From Bacteroidales bacterium UBA5349 (lineage in GTDB: Bacteria; Bacteroidota; Bacteroidia; Bacteroidales; Tenuifilaceae), in the NCBI GenBank assembly GCA_002410065.1, contig DHQB01000015.1:62001-126000 (forward strand): a stretch of 64,000 bases of DNA, given 5' to 3'. The notes under the pieces are model-generated. The model saw only the letters and a program-made list of their open reading frames with translations. It did no database searches and was not told the DNA's origin. Positions 24,815 to 32,811 of this stretch are shown piece by piece (within the stretch, counting starts at the first letter, position 1; the number at the start of each line of letters is the position of its first letter). Position numbers and translations under genes: made by a program.

Positions 24815-26041
24815 ATGCGAAAAATTTTAGCGTTTTATTTACTTGTTTTTTTAGCTGCCTTTTCAGTTAATGCCCAGGATAAAGATACTACTCAAAGGCA
24901 AAGCCTTACACTTATGTTTATTGGCGATGTAATGGGGCATGGCCCTCAAATAAGGAGCGCATACAATAGCGAAACTAAAAGCTACAATTATGATGATGTT
25001 TTCTCAAGGGTGTCACCTCTTTTTAGTTTGGCCGATATTACCATTGCCAACCTTGAGGTTACTCTAGCTGGGCAGCCATACATGGGTTATCCGCAGTTTA
25101 GCTCGCCCGACGAGTTGGTTGACGGAATTGTGGGAGCTGGGGTTGATGTGTTTGTAACCGCTAATAACCATACCGTTGACAGGGGCAAGCAGGGTATTGT
25201 TCGAACAATTGATGTGCTAACCGCAAAGGGAGTTCCCCATGCGGGCTCTTACTACGATGCACAGCATAGGGATACAACCTACCCGCTTATTCTTGAGCAG
25301 AATGGAATCCGCCTAGCTCTACTTAATTATACTTATGGAACAAATGGGATTCCTGTACCCAGCCCAACCATTGTGAATTTAATTGATACAGCAGTTATTA
25401 GAGCCGATTACGAAAAAGCGAAGAGCTTAAATGTTGATGAGGTGATTGTATGTGTACACTGGGGTAACGAGTATCAGCGTACTCCGGCAATTCAGCAGCA
25501 AGCACTCACAAAGTTTATGCACGATATGGGCATAAGAATGGTAATTGGCTCGCACCCTCACGTACTACAGCGAATGGAAGCTTCGCTTGATACCGATACC
25601 ACTGAGGGGCGTGTTGTGGTTTACTCGCTAGGTAATTTTGTGTCGAACCAACGGCAGCAGTACCGTAACGGAGGAGCAGTTGCTGCTGTAAATATTGTGA
25701 AAGAAAATGGTAAAACGCTAATTGCTAATGCTGCACATGCTTTGGTGTGGGTGCATACTCCAATTGTAGATGGCAAAAAGTTATACCGCGTGTTGCCAGT
25801 TGCCGAATACGAAAAGCAGACTGATTATTTTAATGAGGAAGATAAGGCGCTATTCGATGAGTTTGCAACAGACTCGCGAGCCCTATACGATAAGGAGAAC
25901 TACAATTTTCCTGAAATTCTTATGAGGGATACCGAATGGATGATTCCCTGGGAAATAAAGCCAAAAACTACTTTTAATCACTTAACACCAATTTTGCCAC
26001 AAAGCAGCATTGTGTTTCCAAACAGATTGAGCATACCTTAG
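24815..26041 (+). CDS. CapA family secreted metallophosphatase-fold protein
   Basis: 408 residues from the ATG at 24815; a longer frame from TTG 24758 is rejected because the promoter lies within it. Residues 1-20 form a signal peptide (RKILAFYLLVFLAAF...NAQ). The rest is a CapA/PgsA-type calcineurin-like fold: TLMFIGDVMGHG, ANLEVTLAG, VTANNHTVDRGKQG (the NHxxDxG motif), WGNEYQ and GSHPHVLQ. CapA proteins take part in poly-gamma-glutamate capsule formation in Bacillus; the Bacteroidota members usually lack capBC, and none is seen here, so the role is unknown and probably periplasmic phosphate-ester chemistry or polymer handling. Confidence 0.87.
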   Translation: MRKILAFYLLVFLAAFSVNAQDKDTTQRQSLTLMFIGDVMGHGPQIRSAYNSETKSYNYDDVFSRVSPLFSLADITIANLEVTLAGQPYMGYPQFSSPDELVDGIVGAGVDVFVTANNHTVDRGKQGIVRTIDVLTAKGVPHAGSYYDAQHRDTTYPLILEQNGIRLALLNYTYGTNGIPVPSPTIVNLIDTAVIRADYEKAKSLNVDEVIVCVHWGNEYQRTPAIQQQALTKFMHDMGIRMVIGSHPHVLQRMEASLDTDTTEGRVVVYSLGNFVSNQRQQYRNGGAVAAVNIVKENGKTLIANAAHALVWVHTPIVDGKKLYRVLPVAEYEKQTDYFNEEDKALFDEFATDSRALYDKENYNFPEILMRDTEWMIPWEIKPKTTFNHLTPILPQSSIVFPNRLSIP

Positions 26042-26056
26042 TATTTGCTACATTTG
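26027..26056 (+). promoter_or_regulatory. Promoter of the PPDK-like gene (TTG, 19 bases, TACATTTG)
   Basis: TTG at 26027-26029 inside the end of capA, 19 bases, TACATTTG at 26049-26056. The leader to the ATG at 26086 is about 25 bases. Perfect -7 and spacing. Confidence 0.65.
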
Positions 26057-26085
26057 GGTTTGATAGTTGGTAAAACAATAATCCC

Positions 26086-29000
26086 ATGGGAGAAAAACTA
26101 GAATCGAAGGCTCTTGAGGCTAACCTACAGCAAACTAGCAATGTTGAAATAGTTATTCCTGAGCACCACGCTTGGCTTGTATCCCTTTCTGAAGATCAGT
26201 TTGGGATAAACCAACGCGTTGTCGAGTTTATTCGTGAACTTAATCACCCCTATCACAACCTAGGTTTTCTTTGCGATAATTTTAAAAAGATTGCCATTAC
26301 AGATTTTTGGTTTTATGCCGCTTTGCCTGAAGCGAATAAGGCCCTTGATGTTCTGCTTGATATTCATGAAACCCTTTTATCGGCAAGTAAGAAACCTGAG
26401 AATATTGATAGCCTAATTCAATCTCTTGCCATATTTCTAGAAATGGTATGTGCGCTAGAGGTGGAGCATACCCAAGCATTAGATAGAGGGGTTGGTATTC
26501 TGGAGAACGCTTTTGCTAAAAAAAAGGAATCAGTTATTAAAAATGCAAATAACCTAAAGAAGAGGTTAGCAGTACTGATAAAAAAAGATTTGCTGGGCGA
26601 TAGAATATTCGGTTTGTTTAAAAATATAGCCAGTCAAACTATTGATGAATGGCAAAGTGAGTCGAAAATAGATGAGTGGGCAAAGAGCGACGTACGCTTT
26701 TTTCCAGAAGAGAATCTTGATGTAATTAATAAGGTAGGGAGCAATTTCTATACTCAGCTAAAGCGACAGGTTACCCTTGCAAAAACATGGGACGATTTTG
26801 CGGATAAGGTTTTACTTTTCTCAGATATTGCTGATTATCACAGGGGGATAATTTCAGAGTTTCCCAGCCCCATAAGCCAATTCCATTATATCATTTATCT
26901 TCTTCGAATGTCGGTAATGGACCATCAGAGGGAATATTTGATATGGGATTTAAATAAATTGTTAACCAGTATTTTTAGCGATGTTCCTACCAAGGATATA
27001 CATCAATTTGTTGATGATATTTTTAAACTCTTTGAGGAGTTACTAGATGAGCATAAATCTATTGTTCTCGACTGTATTGCCACAATGGGTAAGGAGTTTG
27101 CGCTGTTCTACAATAAGGAATTGCTCTCGCAGTTCGAGGACAATGTTATTCGGATAGGCTTTACGCCGCCGGGCAATACCTTTATGAGTGCCGACTGGCA
27201 GCTAAAAGCCGACCCAAACCACCTAAAAAGCATGCGTGTTTGGCTCGACCTGATAGAGGTTGCTCCAAACCGTTTCGAGAAACTTCTACCCGCTTTAATC
27301 ATCAATTTAAAACTTGGGGGCGTACTTATTTTCGATACCGACCTTTTTCAGCGTAACATATCAAAGTTATTGAACGCCGATATAGCTGGGGTGTTTAAAC
27401 CTGTAAAGGAACTTTGCAGACTGTTCCCTGTTTTCTTTAATGAGATTGGTGCCGAGGGCGACCTTCGTGATGTGACAACCGAAATTGATACGCTCTCAAA
27501 TAGGCAGGATAAGCTGATGCACTTTCTGCGGAAACAAATACATATCGATAGCAACAATAAGCATCTTGATTTTCTTCAAGTAATATTGGACTATTGGATA
27601 GATGGCGATTTTGAGAAGATTTCGACATTGCTTCCCCCCGATATTAAAGATGCTGTATCGAGTGGCGACCAGTGGGTACTGCCCATGCGTAAACTTATTA
27701 CCGAGGTTTCCCAGCATCTATCTATATCGCCCAACCAATTGTTAAGCGCAAAAAAGCAAGATATTGACAAAGCAATTGATCAAGTTAAAGATGTTGAAGA
27801 CTTACACAAAAAGAAATTACAGCTATTTGTACAAGTAGTGCATTTGCTACGCGGCAAGTATTTAGCCGAAACTGCTGACATTGCACATGAAATGCGTATG
27901 TGTGGATGTATAGAGAAACAGGCACTTGATGATTATGTAAAAGCAGAGAAAGAGGACGACCAGCTAGTTATGCTGAAAGTTATATATCAGTGCATGACCA
28001 ACCTGAATACTATAGTTAATAACAAGAAAAAAACCGAAGGGTGGGAGACAATCTACTATAAACGTCACGTGGCATTTGGTATTCCATCGATGTATGGGCA
28101 ATACCACGAGGAGAAATTTGAGGCATTGGGGCAAATATTTAGGATGGAGATGGCTGCTTCAAAAATTATGCGTCAAATTGTTGGTAGCGTAAACCTATCG
28201 TATATAACAGCAAGTACCCTAAAACGTATAGTTGACGTGTTAACGCTATTCTATCAGGGGCTTAACCTCGATGGTATCATCAACAAGGGATTTGAATCGA
28301 ACTTAAAGATGTTGCGCTTCAGTTTCAGCTCATTCAGCTTTTCACTTAACCAGTACATCAATATTTTTCAGTTTTTGAGCAACTGTGTTAAAGAAATTAT
28401 TCGCAACTCGTTTTACCGTCGTTTCGATGGCATACTTAAGGATATTGTTCCTAAATATGTAAGCGGAACAGATGAATCAGATAATCAGTTCTTATTTCAT
28501 AAGCAATCGGAATCGTTTTACCGCGATATGCTGTCGACCTCGTTTCTGCTTCAGGATCTAGATAACTTTATTGCCGAAGTGTTAAATAGCCTAAACGATA
28601 TGGCTGATCTTTATTCTGAAAAAACGCTAAGGGATATTATGGATTTTGATGATCAAATGATGATTACATCTTTAAGTAAACCAAGTCCCAAACTCGATAA
28701 CAAAGTTTTCTTAGGCTCAAAGGGCTACTTCTTAAAGAGCATTTATCAGAAAAAATTCCCTGTGCCCCCAGGCTTTATTCTTACCACGGAGTTATTCCGT
28801 AGGCGCGATACTGTAATGGAATACAAGCCTTTAAAGATTGATTTTGAAAAAGCGGTTAAGGAATATCTAAGCAAGATTGAGCGGATTGTGAATAAAAAGT
28901 TTGGCGATATTAAAAACCCACTACTGCTATCGGTTAGGTCGGGCGCACCCATATCAATGCCTGGTGCAATGAATACTTTTCTGAATGTGGGAATGAACGA

Positions 29001-30168
29001 TAGAATTACCGAATCGCTTAGCCAAATGCCAAACATGGCTTGGACCGCATGGGATTGTTATAGGCGATTTTTACAATCGTGGGGGCAAGCTTTTGGCATT
29101 GATCGAACAACTTTCGATAACATAGTTACAAAGCATCAGAATAGGCTAGGAGCTGAGATCAAGGATTCTTTTGATCCTGAGCAGATGCGCGAAATAGCTT
29201 TAGAATATAAAGCACTACTTATAAAGCGGAGCATTCCATTGTACGACAATGTTTACGAGCAACTTTTTGCTGCAATTAATATTGTATTCGAAAGTTGGGA
29301 TGGAGAAAGAGCCCAACTTTACCGTAAGCATCTGCAGATTGCTGATGAATGGGGAACCGCTGTAATTATTCAATGTATGGTTCTAGGAAACCTTCATCGT
29401 TCATCCGGAACGGGCGTGGTTTTTACCTACGATGCTACAACTGAAAACCCTGGGTTGAGGCTGAATGGAGATTATTCACTGCTGAGTCAAGGCGATGATG
29501 TGGTTGGAGGGATAACCAATGTGCTGCCAATTTCTGAGCATCAGGTTCGGGGACAGAAAGGATCGAAAAACAAATCGCTACAATCACAGCTGCCAAGAAC
29601 ATACCAGCATTTGTTTCAGCTTGCCGATAGGTTGGTAAACGAGTTGCATCTTGGCCATCAGGAAATTGAGTTTACTTTCGAATCGGATAACCCTTACGAT
29701 TTGTATGTTCTACAAACCCGTGACCAGCAGATATATAAGCCCGAGGTTAAGATTATGTACCAAACGCCCCCGCCCCGAGCCAAGTTAATGGGCAAGGGTA
29801 TTCCAATTGGGGCATCAATACTAAATGGCTTAGTTGTTTTCGATCACTCAGATTTAGCAAAACAGAAAGAACTTAATCCCCAAGGTAAATTCATCTATGT
29901 AAACTCAGATACCACCCCCGACGACCTTCCAATTGTTTTTGAGTGTGATGGTCTAATTACTTCGCGCGGAGGGGCAACCTCGCATGCAGCAGTTACTGCT
30001 GGTAGGCTTGGGAAAGTTTGCGTGGTAAGCTGCAACGATATGGTTGTTTTTAGCAATAAAAAGATGTGCACCTTTGGTAAAACCAACATCACTTCGGGCG
30101 ATGCCCTATCGGTTGATGCCCATACGGGGAGCATTTACGTTGGGCATTACGATTTACAGCAGGAATAG
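26086..30168 (+). CDS. PPDK-like phosphotransferase: novel N-terminal region, ATP-grasp and phosphohistidine domains, no PEP barrel
   Basis: 1360 residues. From about residue 870 the sequence follows pyruvate phosphate dikinase: LGSKGYFLKSI...VPPGFILTT, then SVRSGAPISMPGAMNT (from about 948), WGTAVIIQCMV, RSSGTGVVFTYD, and LYVLQTRDQQ, the ATP-binding module. A swivelling phosphohistidine domain follows, with LITSRGGATSHAA and the catalytic His at 1300. The chain stops at 1360, so the TIM-barrel PEP/pyruvate domain of true PPDK is absent. Residues 1-860 are mostly helical and unfamiliar to me. An ATP-dependent transfer of phosphate from His1300 to an unknown acceptor is inferred, comparable in layout to rifampin phosphotransferase or glucan dikinases, but with different partner domains. 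Soluble; no signal peptide. Neighbours are CapA and two GAPDHs; it has its own promoter. Confidence 0.8.
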   Translation: MGEKLESKALEANLQQTSNVEIVIPEHHAWLVSLSEDQFGINQRVVEFIRELNHPYHNLGFLCDNFKKIAITDFWFYAALPEANKALDVLLDIHETLLSASKKPENIDSLIQSLAIFLEMVCALEVEHTQALDRGVGILENAFAKKKESVIKNANNLKKRLAVLIKKDLLGDRIFGLFKNIASQTIDEWQSESKIDEWAKSDVRFFPEENLDVINKVGSNFYTQLKRQVTLAKTWDDFADKVLLFSDIADYHRGIISEFPSPISQFHYIIYLLRMSVMDHQREYLIWDLNKLLTSIFSDVPTKDIHQFVDDIFKLFEELLDEHKSIVLDCIATMGKEFALFYNKELLSQFEDNVIRIGFTPPGNTFMSADWQLKADPNHLKSMRVWLDLIEVAPNRFEKLLPALIINLKLGGVLIFDTDLFQRNISKLLNADIAGVFKPVKELCRLFPVFFNEIGAEGDLRDVTTEIDTLSNRQDKLMHFLRKQIHIDSNNKHLDFLQVILDYWIDGDFEKISTLLPPDIKDAVSSGDQWVLPMRKLITEVSQHLSISPNQLLSAKKQDIDKAIDQVKDVEDLHKKKLQLFVQVVHLLRGKYLAETADIAHEMRMCGCIEKQALDDYVKAEKEDDQLVMLKVIYQCMTNLNTIVNNKKKTEGWETIYYKRHVAFGIPSMYGQYHEEKFEALGQIFRMEMAASKIMRQIVGSVNLSYITASTLKRIVDVLTLFYQGLNLDGIINKGFESNLKMLRFSFSSFSFSLNQYINIFQFLSNCVKEIIRNSFYRRFDGILKDIVPKYVSGTDESDNQFLFHKQSESFYRDMLSTSFLLQDLDNFIAEVLNSLNDMADLYSEKTLRDIMDFDDQMMITSLSKPSPKLDNKVFLGSKGYFLKSIYQKKFPVPPGFILTTELFRRRDTVMEYKPLKIDFEKAVKEYLSKIERIVNKKFGDIKNPLLLSVRSGAPISMPGAMNTFLNVGMNDRITESLSQMPNMAWTAWDCYRRFLQSWGQAFGIDRTTFDNIVTKHQNRLGAEIKDSFDPEQMREIALEYKALLIKRSIPLYDNVYEQLFAAINIVFESWDGERAQLYRKHLQIADEWGTAVIIQCMVLGNLHRSSGTGVVFTYDATTENPGLRLNGDYSLLSQGDDVVGGITNVLPISEHQVRGQKGSKNKSLQSQLPRTYQHLFQLADRLVNELHLGHQEIEFTFESDNPYDLYVLQTRDQQIYKPEVKIMYQTPPPRAKLMGKGIPIGASILNGLVVFDHSDLAKQKELNPQGKFIYVNSDTTPDDLPIVFECDGLITSRGGATSHAAVTAGRLGKVCVVSCNDMVVFSNKKMCTFGKTNITSGDALSVDAHTGSIYVGHYDLQQE

Positions 30169-30172
30169 AGAC

Positions 30173-30206
30173 AGAACACTTTAGTGTTCTTAGACACTCT
30201 TTTTTT
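30173..30206 (+). terminator. Possible terminator after the PPDK-like gene
   Basis: AGAACACT (30173-30180) pairs with AGTGTTCT (30183-30190), followed 10 bases later by a run of seven T. The offset of the T run makes it weaker than a textbook terminator. Confidence 0.4.
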
Positions 30207-30230
30207 AGCATAGAATAAGTTTCATAATGC

Positions 30231-30238
30231 TAAATTTG
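30231..30238 (+). promoter_or_regulatory. -7 element (TAAATTTG) upstream of the first GAPDH
   Basis: Exact TAnnTTTG, 18 bases before the ATG at 30257. No TTG box at normal spacing, so strength is uncertain. Confidence 0.4.
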
Positions 30239-30256
30239 TGACCTAAATATGCTTCA

Positions 30257-31267
30257 ATGAATAAGGTAAGAATTGGGATTAACGGATTTGGACGGATTGG
30301 TAAGATGTTCTTTAGGTTACTGGCTCATCATCCAGAAATTGACTTGGTAGGAATAAATGACCTAATGGACGATGAGATGCTTCTTTATCTCCTAAGGTAC
30401 GATACCGTTCATGGCAGATTTAATAAAGAGGTAAAGATTATTGATAACAAATTGCACATCAACGGATCAAAAGTAATTATTGGGCATTACGAAAACCCGT
30501 CGCAAATACCTTGGAAAGAATGGGGGGTTGATATAGTTTTGGAATCGTCGGGGTATTTTACAACACGACAAAGCCTTCAACAGCATATCGATGCAGGGGC
30601 AAAGAGGGTAATCCTTTCAAGCCCACCCTCCGATATGCTTGATTATACCGTGGTGATAGGGGTAAACGAAGAGCAGTTACTCCCTCAGCACAAAATAGTT
30701 TCCAATGCTAGTTGTACAGCCAACTGTGTTACACCAATTTTACATTTGCTAAACAAGGAGATTGGCATTGAATCAGCCTTTTTAAATACTGTTCATCCCT
30801 ATACCAACAATCAGCGTATAATTGATTCACCTCACCATGATTTTCGCAGATCGCGCGCATCGGCCAATAATATTATCCCAACTTCAACCAGTGCAATCCG
30901 AGCAATACATACTATTATTCCTGAACTACAGAATAAGTTTAATGGGATTTCAACTCGCGTTCCTGTTGTTTGCGGTGCACTTTCAGAGTTGGTTATCACT
31001 TTCCCTGAAAAGGTTACTGCACTTTCAATAAACAGCCTAGTTCAGCAATATGCAAAGGGTAGCATGAGTAACATCCTTGAGTATGCAACCGACCCCATTG
31101 TTTCTAGCGATGTAATTGGTAGCAAATACTCCTGCATTTTCGACTCGTTGGCAACTAAAGTAGTAAGCAACAATACGGCTCAAATTATTCTTTGGTACGA
31201 CAATGAAATTGGTTACTCCAATCGGCTGGTCGATTTGGTGTTGATTATGGCAAGCCAAATGGATTGA
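30257..31267 (+). CDS. Glyceraldehyde-3-phosphate dehydrogenase family, divergent paralogue 1
   Basis: 336 residues, standard length. NAD-binding INGFGRIGK and INDL (Asp35, the usual NAD-selecting Asp) are present, as are the catalytic Cys153 in SNASCTANC, His180 in TVHPYTNNQ and phosphate-site Arg234 in STRVPVV. Differences from typical glycolytic GAPDH: PTSTSAIRAI where PTSTGAAKAV is usual (Gly to Ser in the Pi-binding loop), and RVPVVCGALSEL in place of RVPT.NVS. It could be GAPDH or an erythrose-4-phosphate or other aldehyde-phosphate dehydrogenase. A second, even more divergent copy follows after 112 bases. Confidence 0.85.
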   Translation: MNKVRIGINGFGRIGKMFFRLLAHHPEIDLVGINDLMDDEMLLYLLRYDTVHGRFNKEVKIIDNKLHINGSKVIIGHYENPSQIPWKEWGVDIVLESSGYFTTRQSLQQHIDAGAKRVILSSPPSDMLDYTVVIGVNEEQLLPQHKIVSNASCTANCVTPILHLLNKEIGIESAFLNTVHPYTNNQRIIDSPHHDFRRSRASANNIIPTSTSAIRAIHTIIPELQNKFNGISTRVPVVCGALSELVITFPEKVTALSINSLVQQYAKGSMSNILEYATDPIVSSDVIGSKYSCIFDSLATKVVSNNTAQIILWYDNEIGYSNRLVDLVLIMASQMD

Positions 31268-31303
31268 CTTTGTCTTTAGATGTTAATTAACACGCATCAA
31301 TCT

Positions 31304-31334
31304 TTTGTTTGAGCAAAAAAATGATGGATATTTG
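31304..31334 (+). promoter_or_regulatory. Promoter of the second GAPDH (TTTG, 19 bases, GATATTTG)
   Basis: TTTG (31304-31307), 19 bases, then GATATTTG (31327-31334), one mismatch from TAnnTTTG. It gives a leader of about 40 bases and suggests the two GAPDH genes can be expressed separately. Confidence 0.45.
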
Positions 31335-31379
31335 AATTTAAATCTAATCTCATTATAATCTAACTAATCCCATAGAATT

Positions 31380-32633
31380 ATGGAGCCAGTAATCAAAGGA
31401 AAGAATTACCTTGGAATCAATAGCTTAGGCCGTATTGGCAAGCTAATGGTTTGGAACCAATTAGTTAATCGAAATTTCGATGGCGTGGTGGTGAACCTAG
31501 GTCGCGAGGTGGGCAAAAAGCCTGAGGATATGATTTGTGCACTTGAGTCGGATACTACCTACGGCCGACTTGAGCATTTTCTGTATGGCCACACTGGCAA
31601 AAAGATAACATTTAAGTTAGTAGATGCCGAAAACTTTGTTTTCGATATCGATGGGATGTATGTTAAGATACTTACTAAGGAGCGCAACCCTAAGAATATT
31701 CCTTGGGCCAAGGAAGGGGTGCAAATTGTGGTAGACTGTACCGGCCAATTCCTCGATCCAACTACCGATGTAGACTCTGGGAGAGGAAGCCTTCGAGGGC
31801 ACTTAATGGGAGGAGCAAAAAAGGTGGTAGCATCGGCACCCTTCAAAATTAAGGACTCATCGAAAAAAATGCCCGACGATAGCCTTATGATGGTCTATGG
31901 TATTAACCATATGAACTTTGATCCGCTTAAGCATCATGTAGTTTCAGCAGCTAGTTGCACCACTACCGGTTTGGCGCATATGATTAAGCCACTGCTTGAG
32001 AATTCAGCAACTTCAAAAATTCTTACAGCCTCAATGTCAACAGTGCATGCTGCTACCAACACCCAATCGGTACTCGATACAATACCAAGCATGGGCACAT
32101 CCGATTTGCGTAAAACACGTTCAGTACTCAACAATATCATACTTTCAACCACTGGTGCAGCCAAAGCGTTGGATTCAATTATTCCCGAAATTCAGGAGAT
32201 TGGCTTTATGGCCGACTCGGTTCGAATTCCTACAAGCACTGTATCGCTCATTACGCTTAACCTAACGTTTTATAGCGAGATTGATGCAAAGGGCAATCCA
32301 ACCATTAACCGAAACGTGATTAACAATATCTACAAAGATGCAGCAGCAGGTGCACAGCGCGATATGGTTGTTTTTTCCGAAAGACAAAATGTATCGTCAG
32401 ATTTGATTGGCTATAAGGCTGCTGCAGTTATTGAGGGTCACGAAACGCATACGCGTACAGGTTTTATTAAATTACCTGTTGAGTCTCTTGCCAAATATGG
32501 AGTGCAGGCAAACAGTGAGATAAACATCCCTGTTACCCACCTAAAGGTTTTTGGTTGGTATGATAATGAGTATGGCAGTTATGTGAACTTCCTTACAAAG
32601 TTGGTATGTCATGTAAATGCATCGCTTAGGTAA
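31380..32633 (+). CDS. Glyceraldehyde-3-phosphate dehydrogenase family, long divergent paralogue 2
   Basis: 417 residues, about 80 longer than ordinary GAPDH, with extra residues mainly in the first half (around 100-190). The catalytic set is kept: Cys193 in SAASCTTTG, His223 in STVHAATNTQ, Arg282 in VRIPTSTVS, and LSTTGAAKAL for the Pi loop. The dinucleotide loop is INSLGRIGK, and where GAPDHs have N-D (the NAD-selecting Asp) this protein has N39-L40-G41-R42, so cofactor use may differ, NADP being a reasonable guess. Terminates in a strong hairpin. Glycolytic or gluconeogenic direction is not readable. Confidence 0.85.
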   Translation: MEPVIKGKNYLGINSLGRIGKLMVWNQLVNRNFDGVVVNLGREVGKKPEDMICALESDTTYGRLEHFLYGHTGKKITFKLVDAENFVFDIDGMYVKILTKERNPKNIPWAKEGVQIVVDCTGQFLDPTTDVDSGRGSLRGHLMGGAKKVVASAPFKIKDSSKKMPDDSLMMVYGINHMNFDPLKHHVVSAASCTTTGLAHMIKPLLENSATSKILTASMSTVHAATNTQSVLDTIPSMGTSDLRKTRSVLNNIILSTTGAAKALDSIIPEIQEIGFMADSVRIPTSTVSLITLNLTFYSEIDAKGNPTINRNVINNIYKDAAAGAQRDMVVFSERQNVSSDLIGYKAAAVIEGHETHTRTGFIKLPVESLAKYGVQANSEINIPVTHLKVFGWYDNEYGSYVNFLTKLVCHVNASLR

Positions 32634-32654
32634 ACTACTTTTTGTGTATAAAAT

Positions 32655-32681
32655 AAGCACCCCAAAAGGGGTGTTTTTTTT
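32655..32681 (+). terminator. Terminator after the second GAPDH
   Basis: GCACCCC, loop AAAA, GGGGTGT, then eight T. A classic intrinsic terminator between the GAPDH gene and glyS. Confidence 0.85.
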
Positions 32682-32745
32682 GCACTCGTGTGATGTAAAT
32701 TTTCTATAATAGAAAGGCAGCTGCTGGTTTTTGTTTTAATTACGC

Positions 32746-32753
32746 TATTTTTG
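32746..32753 (+). promoter_or_regulatory. -7 element (TATTTTTG) upstream of glyS
   Basis: Exact TAnnTTTG, leaving a leader of about 50 bases before the ATG at 32812. The upstream partner is poor (CTG at 19 bases). No T-box-like structure is recognised in the leader. Confidence 0.45.
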
Positions 32754-32811
32754 CAGATGTTTTCATAATCAACCATTAAACAATTTATTCAAAACATAAA
32801 AGCGTTTCACA

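Noticed and set aside
26086..30168. Naming the gene ppdK (pyruvate phosphate dikinase) or ppsA
   Set aside because: The PEP/pyruvate-binding barrel is missing and 860 unfamiliar residues precede the ATP-binding module.
30257..31267. Naming the first GAPDH epd (erythrose-4-phosphate dehydrogenase)
   Set aside because: It shares some Epd-like changes but keeps TVHPYT and PTSTS, which fit GAPDH better; evidence is insufficient either way.
32682..32811. T-box or riboswitch in the glyS leader
   Set aside because: No specifier loop, T-box consensus or terminator/antiterminator pair recognised; leader only about 50 bases.
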